The position numbers and the translations under genes were made by a program. From Gammaproteobacteria bacterium (GTDB taxonomy: Bacteria > Pseudomonadota > Gammaproteobacteria > Steroidobacterales > Steroidobacteraceae), in NCBI GenBank assembly GCA_030043215.1, contig JASHYG010000028.1, positions 1 to 16,391 of the forward strand: DNA of 16,391 bases. Reading direction: 5' to 3'. The notes under the pieces were generated by a model. That model was not told where the DNA came from. It did not search any database and saw only the letters and a list, made by a program, of their open reading frames with translations. Positions 1 to 6,870 of the stretch are shown here, one piece after another. The stretch's first letter is position 1; each line of letters starts with the position of its first letter.

Positions 1-219
1 GAGCTCGATTCCTCCATCGGCGAGAGGAGCCCCGCGCGAAGGTGTGCCCGGAGGGCATGGGGGGTCCGAGGAGACAGTCATATCCGCACCATGCCTGGCA
101 CTATCTCATCTTCCGTATCGGGCGTCCCTAAGTATCTTCCGCAGCGCTAGCTTCACTAGGGAGTTCTACGCATTCGGTCGCTTCGCCGAGGAAGTAAATT
201 CCTGGCAGGTGGTACTCCC
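1..219. other. Left-edge non-coding stretch, upstream of the acetyltransferase gene
   Basis: I see no supportable gene here. The stretch should contain the promoter and 5' leader of the gene starting at 220, but I find no convincing -35/-10 pair. A short inverted repeat (AGGAA, 5-nt spacer, TTCCT) lies at 189-203, just before the ribosome binding site AGGTGG at 207-212. A minus-strand ATG at 15-17 could begin a gene leaving the window to the left, but too little sequence remains to test this. Confidence 0.5.
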
Positions 220-2976
220 ATGGGCCGGCGCAACCTCGAATATCTTCTCAATCCACACTCCGTGGCGCTGATCGGAGCGTCCGACCGACCGCGAAGCGTC
301 GGGGCGACCGTGATGCGCAATCTGCTGCACGGTGGCTTCGCGGGCGCGGTGTGGCCGGTCAACTGGAAGCGGGCGAGCGTTGCGGGCATTCGCGCTTATC
401 GAACGGTCGCCGACCTGCCTGCCGCACCCGACCTCGCGGTGGTGTGCACGCCCGCGCCGAGCATCCCCTCCTTGATCGGTGACCTCGGCGCACGGGGAAC
501 GCGCGCGGCGGTCGTCATCAGCGCCGGTCTTGAGCAGAAGAGCGGAACCGGAGGGACGCTGGCGAGCGCAATGCTCGAAGCGGCCGGCGCCTACCGCTTT
601 CGCATCCTCGGACCCAACTGCATCGGACTTCTCGTCCCGGGGATCGGGCTCAATGCAAGCTTTGCGCACACTGGCGCCCAGCCCGGTCCCCTGGCTTTCG
701 TCGCGCAGTCGGGTGCGCTCACGACCGCGATGCTCGACTGGGCATCGGAGCAGCGCGTCGGCTTCTCGCATTTCGTTTCGCTTGGCAATGCCACCGACGT
801 TGATTTCGGGGACCTGCTCGACTATCTCGCGACGGATCTGCAGACGCGCGCCATCCTTCTCTATATTGAATCGATCACCCATGCTCGCAAGTTCATGTCG
901 GCGGCGCGTGCCGCCGCCCGGAACAAGCCCGTAATCGTGGTCAAAGCCGGCCGGACAAACGAAGCGGCCCGCGCCGCGCAATCCCACACCGGGGCGCTCG
1001 CCGGAGCCGATGGGGTCTATGAGGCGGCATTTCGGCGCGCGGGAATTCTCCGGGTCGACACGATGCGCGAGCTCTTCGATGCCGCCGAGCTCCTCTCGCA
1101 CCTGAGGCCCTACCGCGGACCACGACTCGCCATCGTCACCAACGGAGGGGGGCTCGGAGTCCTCGCGACCGATGCTCTGATCCGTGGCGGCGGTCAACTC
1201 GCGCGGTTCGGTGGCTCCACGGCGCGTCGGCTGCAGGCGATTCTCTCGAGTACGAGTCCACCCGACAATCCACTCGACATCGGTGGTGATGCGAGACCGG
1301 AGCGCTACGTCACCTCACTCGGCGCCGTGCTTGAGGATCCGGAGGTCGACGCAACGCTTGTCATCCACGCACCGACCGCAGTCTCCTCGGTGGCGGAAGT
1401 CGCGACCGCCTGTCTACCGGTTCTTGCAGAGGCTCGCGGGCCCGCGCTCGCCTGCTGGATGGGCAGCACCGGAATCGCTTCGACTGCGCCCGCCGCCGGA
1501 GCTCGCGATGCCGTGCCCGTGTATTCGACTCCGGAGGAGGCGGTCGGAGCCATGATGCACATCGTGCGTTATCACGACAGTCAGGCGCTCCTGCGCGAGG
1601 TGCCGGCCTCGATTTGCGCCCAGTGCAAACCCGACATCGTCGCGGCACGCACGATTCTGGCGCGCGCCCTGACGGAGGGTCGCGCCGTTCTCACCGAGCC
1701 CGAGTCCAAGGAGGTCCTTGCGGCCTACGGCGTGCCGGTCGTTGAGACCCGGATCGTTCGCGATACGGTCGAGCTCTCGCAAACCGCCGCAGATCTCGGC
1801 TACCCGATTGCCCTCAAGATCCTCTCGCCGGACATCTCGCACAAGTCCGAGGTGGGTGGTGTCGCGCTCGATATCGAGAGCGCCGAGGAGGCCCAGAGGG
1901 CCGCCGCGTCCATGCTCGAGCGCTGCCGCAAACTCAAGCCGCAGGCGCGAGTCGAAGGGTTCAGCGTCCAGAAGATGATCCGGCGCGGCGGCGCTCACGA
2001 GCTCATCGTGGGTATGGCGCTCGATGCGACGTTCGGACCGACGATTCTGTTTGGGCAGGGCGGAACTGCAGTGGAGGTGATCGCCGATCGCGCCATCGCG
2101 CTGCCTCCCCTCAATACGGTGCTCGCGCGGGATCTCATCTCCCAGACTCGAGTCCATCACATCCTCTCGGGTTACCGCGATCGCCCATCGGCCGACCTGG
2201 CGGCGATCGAGCAGACGCTCATCAAGGTCTCGCAGCTCGCAGCCGATCTGCCCGAGGTGGTCGAGCTCGACATCAATCCGTTGCTCGCCGACGAGCGTGG
2301 AGTGATCGCGCTCGATGCGCGCATCGTCATTCGACCGACGGTCGCGCGCGGGACCGAGCGATTTGCGATTCGGCCATATCCGATCGGACTCGAGGAGAGC
2401 GTCGAGCACCACGGGCTACACCTGCTCTTGCGGCCGATTCGCCCGGAGGACTTCGAGCAGCACCGCAGGTTCCTCGGGCGCATCTCGCGAGAGGATCTAC
2501 GGACGCGATTCTTCAGTGCGCTGCGGGAGGTCCCCGAGCGGGATCTCGCGTACCTCACCCAAATCGACTATGAGCGGCAGATGGCCTTCATCGCGGTGGC
2601 ACGCGGCGAGGATGGGTCCGATGAGACTGTGGGGGTCGCCCGCGCGTGCACGGATGCGGACAACGCGGAGGCGGAGTTCGCCGTGCTCGTTCGTTCGGAC
2701 TTGAAGCAGCATGGTTTGGGGAGCCTGCTTCTCGAGAAGCTGATTCGATATTGCCGCTCTCGCGGCACGCGCAGCATGACGGGGGAGGTATTGAGCGAGA
2801 ACACGCCGATGCTGCGGCTTGCCGCCGCGAAAGGCTTTCGGGTCGTGCATAAGGACGCAGGGGTCGTGGAGCTGACACTCGACCTGCGGCCCTCCGCGAT
2901 CGCGGGCGTCACTTCGTCGAGAGGTCAGTCCCTTGCGGGCGTCAGAGGCCCTGCGCCATGCGACGCGAGCCGCTGA
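220..2976 (+). CDS. pat: Acyl-CoA synthetase (NDP-forming)/GNAT fusion, protein lysine acetyltransferase Pat family
   Basis: A 918-residue protein with the PatZ/YfiQ layout: a CoA-binding Rossmann domain (about 5-130, with NPHSVALIGAS), succinyl-CoA-ligase-like domains (about 150-450), an ATP-grasp domain (about 475-705) and a C-terminal GNAT domain (about 730-890). Enteric Pat acetylates lysines, including that of acetyl-CoA synthetase. GNAT marks are AEFAVLVRSDL (Glu819 sits where the catalytic glutamate is expected) and the acetyl-CoA loop KQHGLGSLL (829-837). From memory of the E. coli protein (886 residues), similarity runs the whole length. Unlike that protein, this one keeps SHTGALAG with His256, the position phosphorylated in ADP-forming acyl-CoA synthetases, plus GQGGTAVEV (612-620) and DINPLL (684-689). 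Synthetase activity may therefore persist. The start at 220 is supported by AGGTGG seven bases upstream. The 3' end overlaps the next gene by 19 bases, suggesting co-translation. Family is sure; whether it is acetyltransferase, ligase or both is open. Confidence 0.9.
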   Translation: MGRRNLEYLLNPHSVALIGASDRPRSVGATVMRNLLHGGFAGAVWPVNWKRASVAGIRAYRTVADLPAAPDLAVVCTPAPSIPSLIGDLGARGTRAAVVISAGLEQKSGTGGTLASAMLEAAGAYRFRILGPNCIGLLVPGIGLNASFAHTGAQPGPLAFVAQSGALTTAMLDWASEQRVGFSHFVSLGNATDVDFGDLLDYLATDLQTRAILLYIESITHARKFMSAARAAARNKPVIVVKAGRTNEAARAAQSHTGALAGADGVYEAAFRRAGILRVDTMRELFDAAELLSHLRPYRGPRLAIVTNGGGLGVLATDALIRGGGQLARFGGSTARRLQAILSSTSPPDNPLDIGGDARPERYVTSLGAVLEDPEVDATLVIHAPTAVSSVAEVATACLPVLAEARGPALACWMGSTGIASTAPAAGARDAVPVYSTPEEAVGAMMHIVRYHDSQALLREVPASICAQCKPDIVAARTILARALTEGRAVLTEPESKEVLAAYGVPVVETRIVRDTVELSQTAADLGYPIALKILSPDISHKSEVGGVALDIESAEEAQRAAASMLERCRKLKPQARVEGFSVQKMIRRGGAHELIVGMALDATFGPTILFGQGGTAVEVIADRAIALPPLNTVLARDLISQTRVHHILSGYRDRPSADLAAIEQTLIKVSQLAADLPEVVELDINPLLADERGVIALDARIVIRPTVARGTERFAIRPYPIGLEESVEHHGLHLLLRPIRPEDFEQHRRFLGRISREDLRTRFFSALREVPERDLAYLTQIDYERQMAFIAVARGEDGSDETVGVARACTDADNAEAEFAVLVRSDLKQHGLGSLLLEKLIRYCRSRGTRSMTGEVLSENTPMLRLAAAKGFRVVHKDAGVVELTLDLRPSAIAGVTSSRGQSLAGVRGPAPCDASR

Positions 2977-3608
2977 TCCGAAGAGTGAGATTCATGCGGC
3001 GTAGAGCAGGGGCGGCCGCGGTCAGTATTCGCGTGCGCGACCTTGCGCAGGTGTTCAATTCGCTCGATCCCTCCCCATTCTGGGATCGCGACCTCGCGCC
3101 GGAGGCGGCGGAGTTCATCGAAGGAGAGTTTCGCGACAAACTCTCCGCTCGGCTGTGGCACCTGCATGTCCACACTCGCGAGGGCGGCGCGCTTGCGGCT
3201 GACCTCCAGCCGGCCCTCGAGCACTACTACGAGCGACTCGCGGTCTCCGCCCGCCGCCGCCTGCGCGATGAGATCCGATACGGGCAGCTTGCCTTGCTCG
3301 GCGGTATCGCGATCTTCCTCCTGAGCATGACTGCCCGGGGGGTTCTGAGCCAGATCCTCGGAGCGGCTGTCCCGCGACTGCTCGATGAGGGTCTCATCAT
3401 CCTCGCATGGCTTGCTCTCTGGCGACCGGCCGAATCGCTCGTCTACGGGTGGATTCCGCTCTTTCGCGAGCGCCGCCTCTATGAGCGACTGGCTGCCATT
3501 CGAGTCTCGGTACGCGTCGAGGAGGCCCACTCGGGAGCTCCGCCTCTCGAGGGGACGCCGAAGCCGGTCGCCGCCGTGGCGAAGGGGGATGAGCGCGAGG
3601 CGGTCTGA
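2958..3608 (+). CDS. Uncharacterised small membrane protein downstream of pat
   Basis: A 216-residue protein that I cannot assign to a named family. The N-terminal half (about 24-108) is soluble and charged and probably helical. Two hydrophobic segments follow (about 110-127 and 144-166). A basic, arginine-rich stretch (FRERRLYERLAAIRVSVR, 169-186) comes next, then a Pro/Ala-rich, probably disordered tail. This fits a two-pass inner-membrane protein with cytosolic ends. The gene overlaps the end of pat by 19 bases in another frame and looks co-transcribed with it. The start at 2958 has AGAGG nine bases upstream; an alternative ATG at 2994, after the pat stop, has GAGTGAG four bases upstream and is also plausible. 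The next gene is convergent, 16 bases away. No function is inferred beyond linkage to pat. Confidence 0.75.
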   Translation: MRREPLIRRVRFMRRRAGAAAVSIRVRDLAQVFNSLDPSPFWDRDLAPEAAEFIEGEFRDKLSARLWHLHVHTREGGALAADLQPALEHYYERLAVSARRRLRDEIRYGQLALLGGIAIFLLSMTARGVLSQILGAAVPRLLDEGLIILAWLALWRPAESLVYGWIPLFRERRLYERLAAIRVSVRVEEAHSGAPPLEGTPKPVAAVAKGDEREAV

Positions 3609-3624
3609 GACGGTCGCGGCGGCT

Positions 3625-4884
3625 CTAATAGAGCGACGCGATGCCGAATCCGACCGCAGCCAGCCCTAGCAAGACGCCCGCCGGAGGCAGGCAGAGGCGC
3701 CCTTGGCCGAAAATCAGGGCGTAGCAGGACTTGAGCACGTTGTTGGCGGATGCCGCGATGAGGATGGCTGCGGCAAGCCCTGGTGCCGACATTCCGGCGA
3801 CGCCGCCTTGGGCGAGGCTCAAGACGAACGGATCGATGTCCGTGAAGCCGCTCACGGCCGCGAGCGCGTAGACGCCGCGTTGCCCGAAGGCGTGCCCCGC
3901 CCAGCTCGATGCGGCCGCGAGCGCGATGAACAGTGCCGCGAAGGTGGCCGCCGTGCCAAGTTGCAGCGGATTCGTTGCTGTAAGCCTGGCTGTCGAGGAG
4001 ACAGCTGTCTCTGGCCGTGTGGCCCAGCGCCACATTGCGATACTCGCGGCGAGCACGAATAGACCACCGAGAGCGGGGAGCAGCTTGAGGGCGAGAGCGC
4101 CATTGAACACTGCGACGATCGCAGCAATGCGCAAGTACATGATCGCAGTCGCAAGGACGATGCCAACCTCGAGATCCCGCGTGCCCGCCATGGTTCTGTG
4201 CTGACGGGCGAGCGCAACCGTCGTGGCGGTCGAGGAATAAGCGCCGCCGAGAATCGCTGGAAGCAGCGCGCCGGATGCCGTCACCTTCCAGTAGCGCTGG
4301 AGAAGGTAGCTCGCGTAGGAGAGCGAGGAGATCGCAACCAGGGCAAGCCACGCCTTGAAGGGTGTGATGGGTGTCCAGGTTACGATCGGCCGATCGGGGA
4401 GGAGCGGGAGGATAATACCGACGAGGATCAAGAACTTGCCAAGCGTAACAACCTCATCGGAGGGCACCTTGGATACCAGCCGGTGCAGCGCGTCTCGGCT
4501 CTCGAGCAGCAACACGGCGATGACGGCTGCGGCTACCACGACCCACTCGGGTTGCGTGAGCGCCAAAGGCCCAAAACTGAAGACGAGAAGATTCGCGGTC
4601 GGGACGATGAGTCCGGGTTTCTGCGTACCCGGCTCTGCGGGCGCGCGAACGTAGGCATAGAGCCAAATCGCGACGGACGCCAATCCGAGCGCGTACGGTA
4701 TCAGTGACTTCGGGTCGATGAGATAGAGCCCCGTGCCGAGTGCCGCGAGCAGCGGAAAAGTACGAACGCCGCCCGGACTCGTACGCTCATCGTGCTTGTA
4801 CACGCCCTCGAAGGCGAGGCCCACAAACAGAGCCATGGCCAGCGCAAGGCCTGAGCGACGCGCAATATCAAAATCACTGCACAT
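3625..4884 (-). CDS. MgtC/SapB-DUF4010 family integral membrane protein
   Basis: A 419-residue polytopic membrane protein with roughly 11-12 hydrophobic segments. The N-terminal part has the MgtC-like pattern: a first helix (SGLALAMALFVGLAFEG, 11-27) and GVRTFPLLAALG (39-50). The C-terminal part matches DUF4010: GGAYSSTATTVALAR (213-227) and the conserved SGFTDIDPFVLSLA (345-358). The transported or sensed substrate of this family is not established; MgtC relatives are tied to Mg2+ limitation, acid stress and ATP homeostasis. The start codon lies inside the end of the upstream CBS gene (11-base overlap). GAAAAGG lies almost directly before the ATG, so initiation probably depends on translational coupling. 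The stop sits in a small hairpin (GCTCT-AAT-AGAGC, 3622-3634) shared with the convergent gene, with no T-run. Family is confident; function is unknown. Confidence 0.85.
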   Translation of the reverse strand: MCSDFDIARRSGLALAMALFVGLAFEGVYKHDERTSPGGVRTFPLLAALGTGLYLIDPKSLIPYALGLASVAIWLYAYVRAPAEPGTQKPGLIVPTANLLVFSFGPLALTQPEWVVVAAAVIAVLLLESRDALHRLVSKVPSDEVVTLGKFLILVGIILPLLPDRPIVTWTPITPFKAWLALVAISSLSYASYLLQRYWKVTASGALLPAILGGAYSSTATTVALARQHRTMAGTRDLEVGIVLATAIMYLRIAAIVAVFNGALALKLLPALGGLFVLAASIAMWRWATRPETAVSSTARLTATNPLQLGTAATFAALFIALAAASSWAGHAFGQRGVYALAAVSGFTDIDPFVLSLAQGGVAGMSAPGLAAAILIAASANNVLKSCYALIFGQGRLCLPPAGVLLGLAAVGFGIASLY

Positions 4885-5320
4885 CCTTTTCGCGCCGCGC
4901 TTGAGATCCTAGCAAACTTCCAACGGCAGCGAGCTCGGCGCAGATGACTGGCAAGAGATCATCGAGCGTCACGATGCCGATGAGTGCACCATCGCCGTCG
5001 ATCACCGGGGCCCGTCGTACGCTCATCGCATTGAGCGCCCTGATCGCGCTCACGATACTCATGTCGCCCGTGACTGCGAGCGGGTCGCGAGTCATGACGT
5101 CCTCGACGGTCAGGCAGAACAGATCGGCCGATCGGCTCAGCTGTCCGAGGAGCATGTCCCGGTCCGTCAGGATCCCGATGGGGCGACGCTTCCGATCCCC
5201 CGGCTCGATGACGAGCAGCGCACCGATGTGATCAGCGCACATCTGTCGGGCCGCATCGGCGAGCGGGCGGCTGGGCTCGATGACCCGCGCGGGCCGCGTG
5301 CAAACGTCGCGAACTTTCAT
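4874..5320 (-). CDS. CBS-pair (Bateman) protein A, coupled to the DUF4010 gene
   Basis: A 148-residue protein made of two CBS motifs and little else. The first (about 8-60) has the TDRD box at 52-55. The second (about 75-125) has SVRRAPVIDGDG and LIGIVTLDDLL. CBS pairs commonly bind AMP, ADP, ATP or SAM and signal adenylate state to a partner. The start is set at 5320 (MKVRDV) because all four CBS proteins in the window begin at the same point relative to the domain and AAAGGG lies upstream; a longer reading to 5389 adds 23 unmatched residues. The 3' end overlaps the DUF4010 gene by 11 bases, so the two are probably made together and CBS-A may gate that membrane protein (inference). It most resembles CBS-B, its divergent neighbour, including the QL.R.ADL..L stretch after the DRD box. 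Confidence 0.88.
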   Translation of the reverse strand: MKVRDVCTRPARVIEPSRPLADAARQMCADHIGALLVIEPGDRKRRPIGILTDRDMLLGQLSRSADLFCLTVEDVMTRDPLAVTGDMSIVSAIRALNAMSVRRAPVIDGDGALIGIVTLDDLLPVICAELAAVGSLLGSQARREKDVQ

Positions 5321-5470
5321 GCCGGCAGCCCTTTCCCACCGAGGTATGACATTCTCGACGCCAAGATAGCCCCCTCGTGCGGGCAGCACATCCGCAATCC
5401 TACGGATGGTCCGCGTTCTGCACGCGTGGTGAACTGCACCCGAAGACGATCGGCTCGAAAGGTGACAGCA
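5321..5470. promoter_or_regulatory. Divergent intergenic region between CBS-A and CBS-B
   Basis: These 150 bases separate two divergently transcribed CBS genes and must hold both promoters or a shared control site. I see no convincing -35/-10 pair on either strand. A small inverted repeat (ATCCG, 8-nt spacer, CGGAT) lies near 5390-5407 and GTGC-GGGCA-GCAC just before it. Both are short enough to be chance at this GC content. Confidence 0.4.
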
Positions 5471-5911
5471 ATGAAGGTCGGAGGCTTTTATACACGTCCG
5501 GTCGTTGCGGTTTCGACGAGCGCAACGCTCGCGGAAGTCGCCGTTCGCATGCGAGATGAGGGGGTGGGCTCGGTCATCGTCACCTCGGGCGGCGAGTCAC
5601 ATCCCCGGGTGGTCGGCATCATTACCGATCGAGATATCATCCGCGCACAGCTCGAGCGGAAGGCCGATCTGTCACGCCTGAGCGCGGGGGAGGCCATGAC
5701 TCAGAAGCCGCTCGTGCTGCATGAGCGCGAATCGGTCGACGGGGCGATCGCCCACATGCGCACGCGAGGCGTGCGTCGCGCTCCGGTCGTCACGGCCGAT
5801 GAGAGGCCCATTGGCCTCGTCTCCCTCGACGATCTGCTCACGGAGCTCACCACCACGCTGATCGAGGTGGTCGGGATTCTCGGTCAGCAGTCCCGGCCAC
5901 AGGAGCGCTGA
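5471..5911 (+). CDS. CBS-pair (Bateman) protein B, upstream of ppk2
   Basis: A 146-residue stand-alone CBS-pair protein. The first motif has GIITDRDII (49-57); the second has [11 protein letters not shown] (100-110) and [10 protein letters not shown] (114-123). The likely role is to bind an adenine nucleotide and transmit its level to a partner. The start at 5471 (MKVGGF) is preferred because GGTGA lies five bases upstream and the start aligns with the other three CBS proteins; an upstream in-frame ATG at 5228 would run back through CBS-A on the other strand. The PPK2 gene starts 19 bases after its stop on the same strand, so the two are probably one operon. This makes an adenylate sensor for polyphosphate-driven nucleotide phosphorylation an attractive but untested idea. 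It is closest in sequence to CBS-A. Confidence 0.87.
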   Translation: MKVGGFYTRPVVAVSTSATLAEVAVRMRDEGVGSVIVTSGGESHPRVVGIITDRDIIRAQLERKADLSRLSAGEAMTQKPLVLHERESVDGAIAHMRTRGVRRAPVVTADERPIGLVSLDDLLTELTTTLIEVVGILGQQSRPQER

Positions 5912-5930
5912 GCGGCGGGCGGGCCCCTCG

Positions 5931-6806
5931 ATGGCAGCGAGCATCCGGATCGGCGCGTTTCGGGTCGAGCCTCGCCAGAAGGTAGACCTCGAGAAATGGG
6001 CGACATGCATCGAGCCGGCCTATTCATCGAAGCGACACTACAAGTCCCTTCTCGAGGCGCACGTGCAGGAGTTGCAGCTTCGGCAGGACCTGCTCTACGC
6101 CTGCAATCGTCATGCGCTGCTCCTCATTTTTCAGGCGATGGACACCGCTGGCAAGGACGGCGCCATCAAGCACGTGATGAGCGGGGTCAATCCCCAGGGC
6201 TGCCAGGTCTTCAGCTTCCGTCATCCGAGCTCCGAGGAGCTGGAGCACGATTTCCTGTGGCGGACGACGCGTGCGCTGCCGGAGCGGGGCCGTATCGGCA
6301 TCTTCAACCGCTCGTATTACGAGGAAGTGCTGGTTGTCCGCGTGCACCCGTCCATTCTCGAGGCGGAGCGCCTGGCTGAGAAGGCCGCAGATGCCCAGAC
6401 CTTCTGGCGCGACCGGTACCGTTCGATCGTCGACCTGGAACAGCACCTGCATCGCAACGGCACGCGCATCGTGAAGTTCTTCCTGCATCTCTCGCGCGAG
6501 GAGCAGCGCAAGCGCTTGCTTGCGCGGATCGACGATCCGCGCAAGAATTGGAAGTTCTCCCTCGCCGACGTGCGCGAGCGGCGCTCGTGGAGCGCGTACA
6601 TGAAGGCATACGAGGAGCTTCTCGGCGCGACGAGCACGGCTCAAGCGCCCTGGTACATCGTCCCGGCGGATGATAAGAAAAATGCACGCCTGATCATCTC
6701 GACCATCGTCAATCAGCACCTGAGAGCCCTGCGCATGGCGTACCCGAAGGTCGATGCAAGGCAACGTCGTGCCCTAAAGAGCATCCGCCGAATGCTGGCA
6801 GCCTAG
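5931..6806 (+). CDS. ppk2: Polyphosphate kinase 2 family, polyphosphate:nucleotide phosphotransferase
   Basis: A 291-residue single-domain PPK2. It transfers phosphate between inorganic polyphosphate and nucleotides in the cytosol. The family P-loop is [19 protein letters not shown] (67-85). The Walker B region [21 protein letters not shown] spans 120-140, and the lid has [12 protein letters not shown] (199-210). The [15 protein letters not shown] pattern and [11 protein letters not shown] fit the single-domain branch often annotated as PPK2-related family 1 (class III-like, reported to use AMP and ADP) better than class I, but the class call is from memory. The length is typical. The start at 5931 has no strong Shine-Dalgarno site, consistent with coupling to CBS-B just upstream. 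The likely role is ATP/ADP regeneration from stored polyphosphate during energy stress. Function at family level is confident. Confidence 0.93.
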   Translation: MAASIRIGAFRVEPRQKVDLEKWATCIEPAYSSKRHYKSLLEAHVQELQLRQDLLYACNRHALLLIFQAMDTAGKDGAIKHVMSGVNPQGCQVFSFRHPSSEELEHDFLWRTTRALPERGRIGIFNRSYYEEVLVVRVHPSILEAERLAEKAADAQTFWRDRYRSIVDLEQHLHRNGTRIVKFFLHLSREEQRKRLLARIDDPRKNWKFSLADVRERRSWSAYMKAYEELLGATSTAQAPWYIVPADDKKNARLIISTIVNQHLRALRMAYPKVDARQRRALKSIRRMLAA

Positions 6807-6870
6807 TACGTATGTTGCGCACCGCGGTACGCAGCGACCCGCATGTAACGACGCGCGTGTCTCTGAGAGC

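Noticed and set aside
1..17. A minus-strand gene starting at 17 and leaving the window to the left
   Set aside because: Only about five codons are visible and no clear ribosome site precedes the ATG.
166..1197. A 343-residue open frame on the minus strand opposite pat
   Set aside because: It lies fully within the strongly supported pat frame, is rich in Arg/Gly/Ala without a recognisable motif, and is the kind of antisense frame that high third-position GC leaves open.
1414..2412. A 332-residue minus-strand frame opposite the pat ATP-grasp region
   Set aside because: Same reason: no domain motifs and a known gene on the other strand.
3622..3634. A hairpin GCTCT-AAT-AGAGC between convergent genes as a terminator
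   Set aside because: The stem is only 5 bp and there is no T-run on either side; it may be chance.
3479..4351. A second minus-strand frame overlapping the DUF4010 gene and the small membrane protein
   Set aside because: It crosses two better-supported genes and has low-complexity Arg/Ala/Gly content with no motif.
5228..5470. An 81-residue N-terminal extension of CBS-B
   Set aside because: It would overlap CBS-A on the other strand, has no family match, and the ATG at 5471 has a good ribosome site and aligns with the other three CBS starts.
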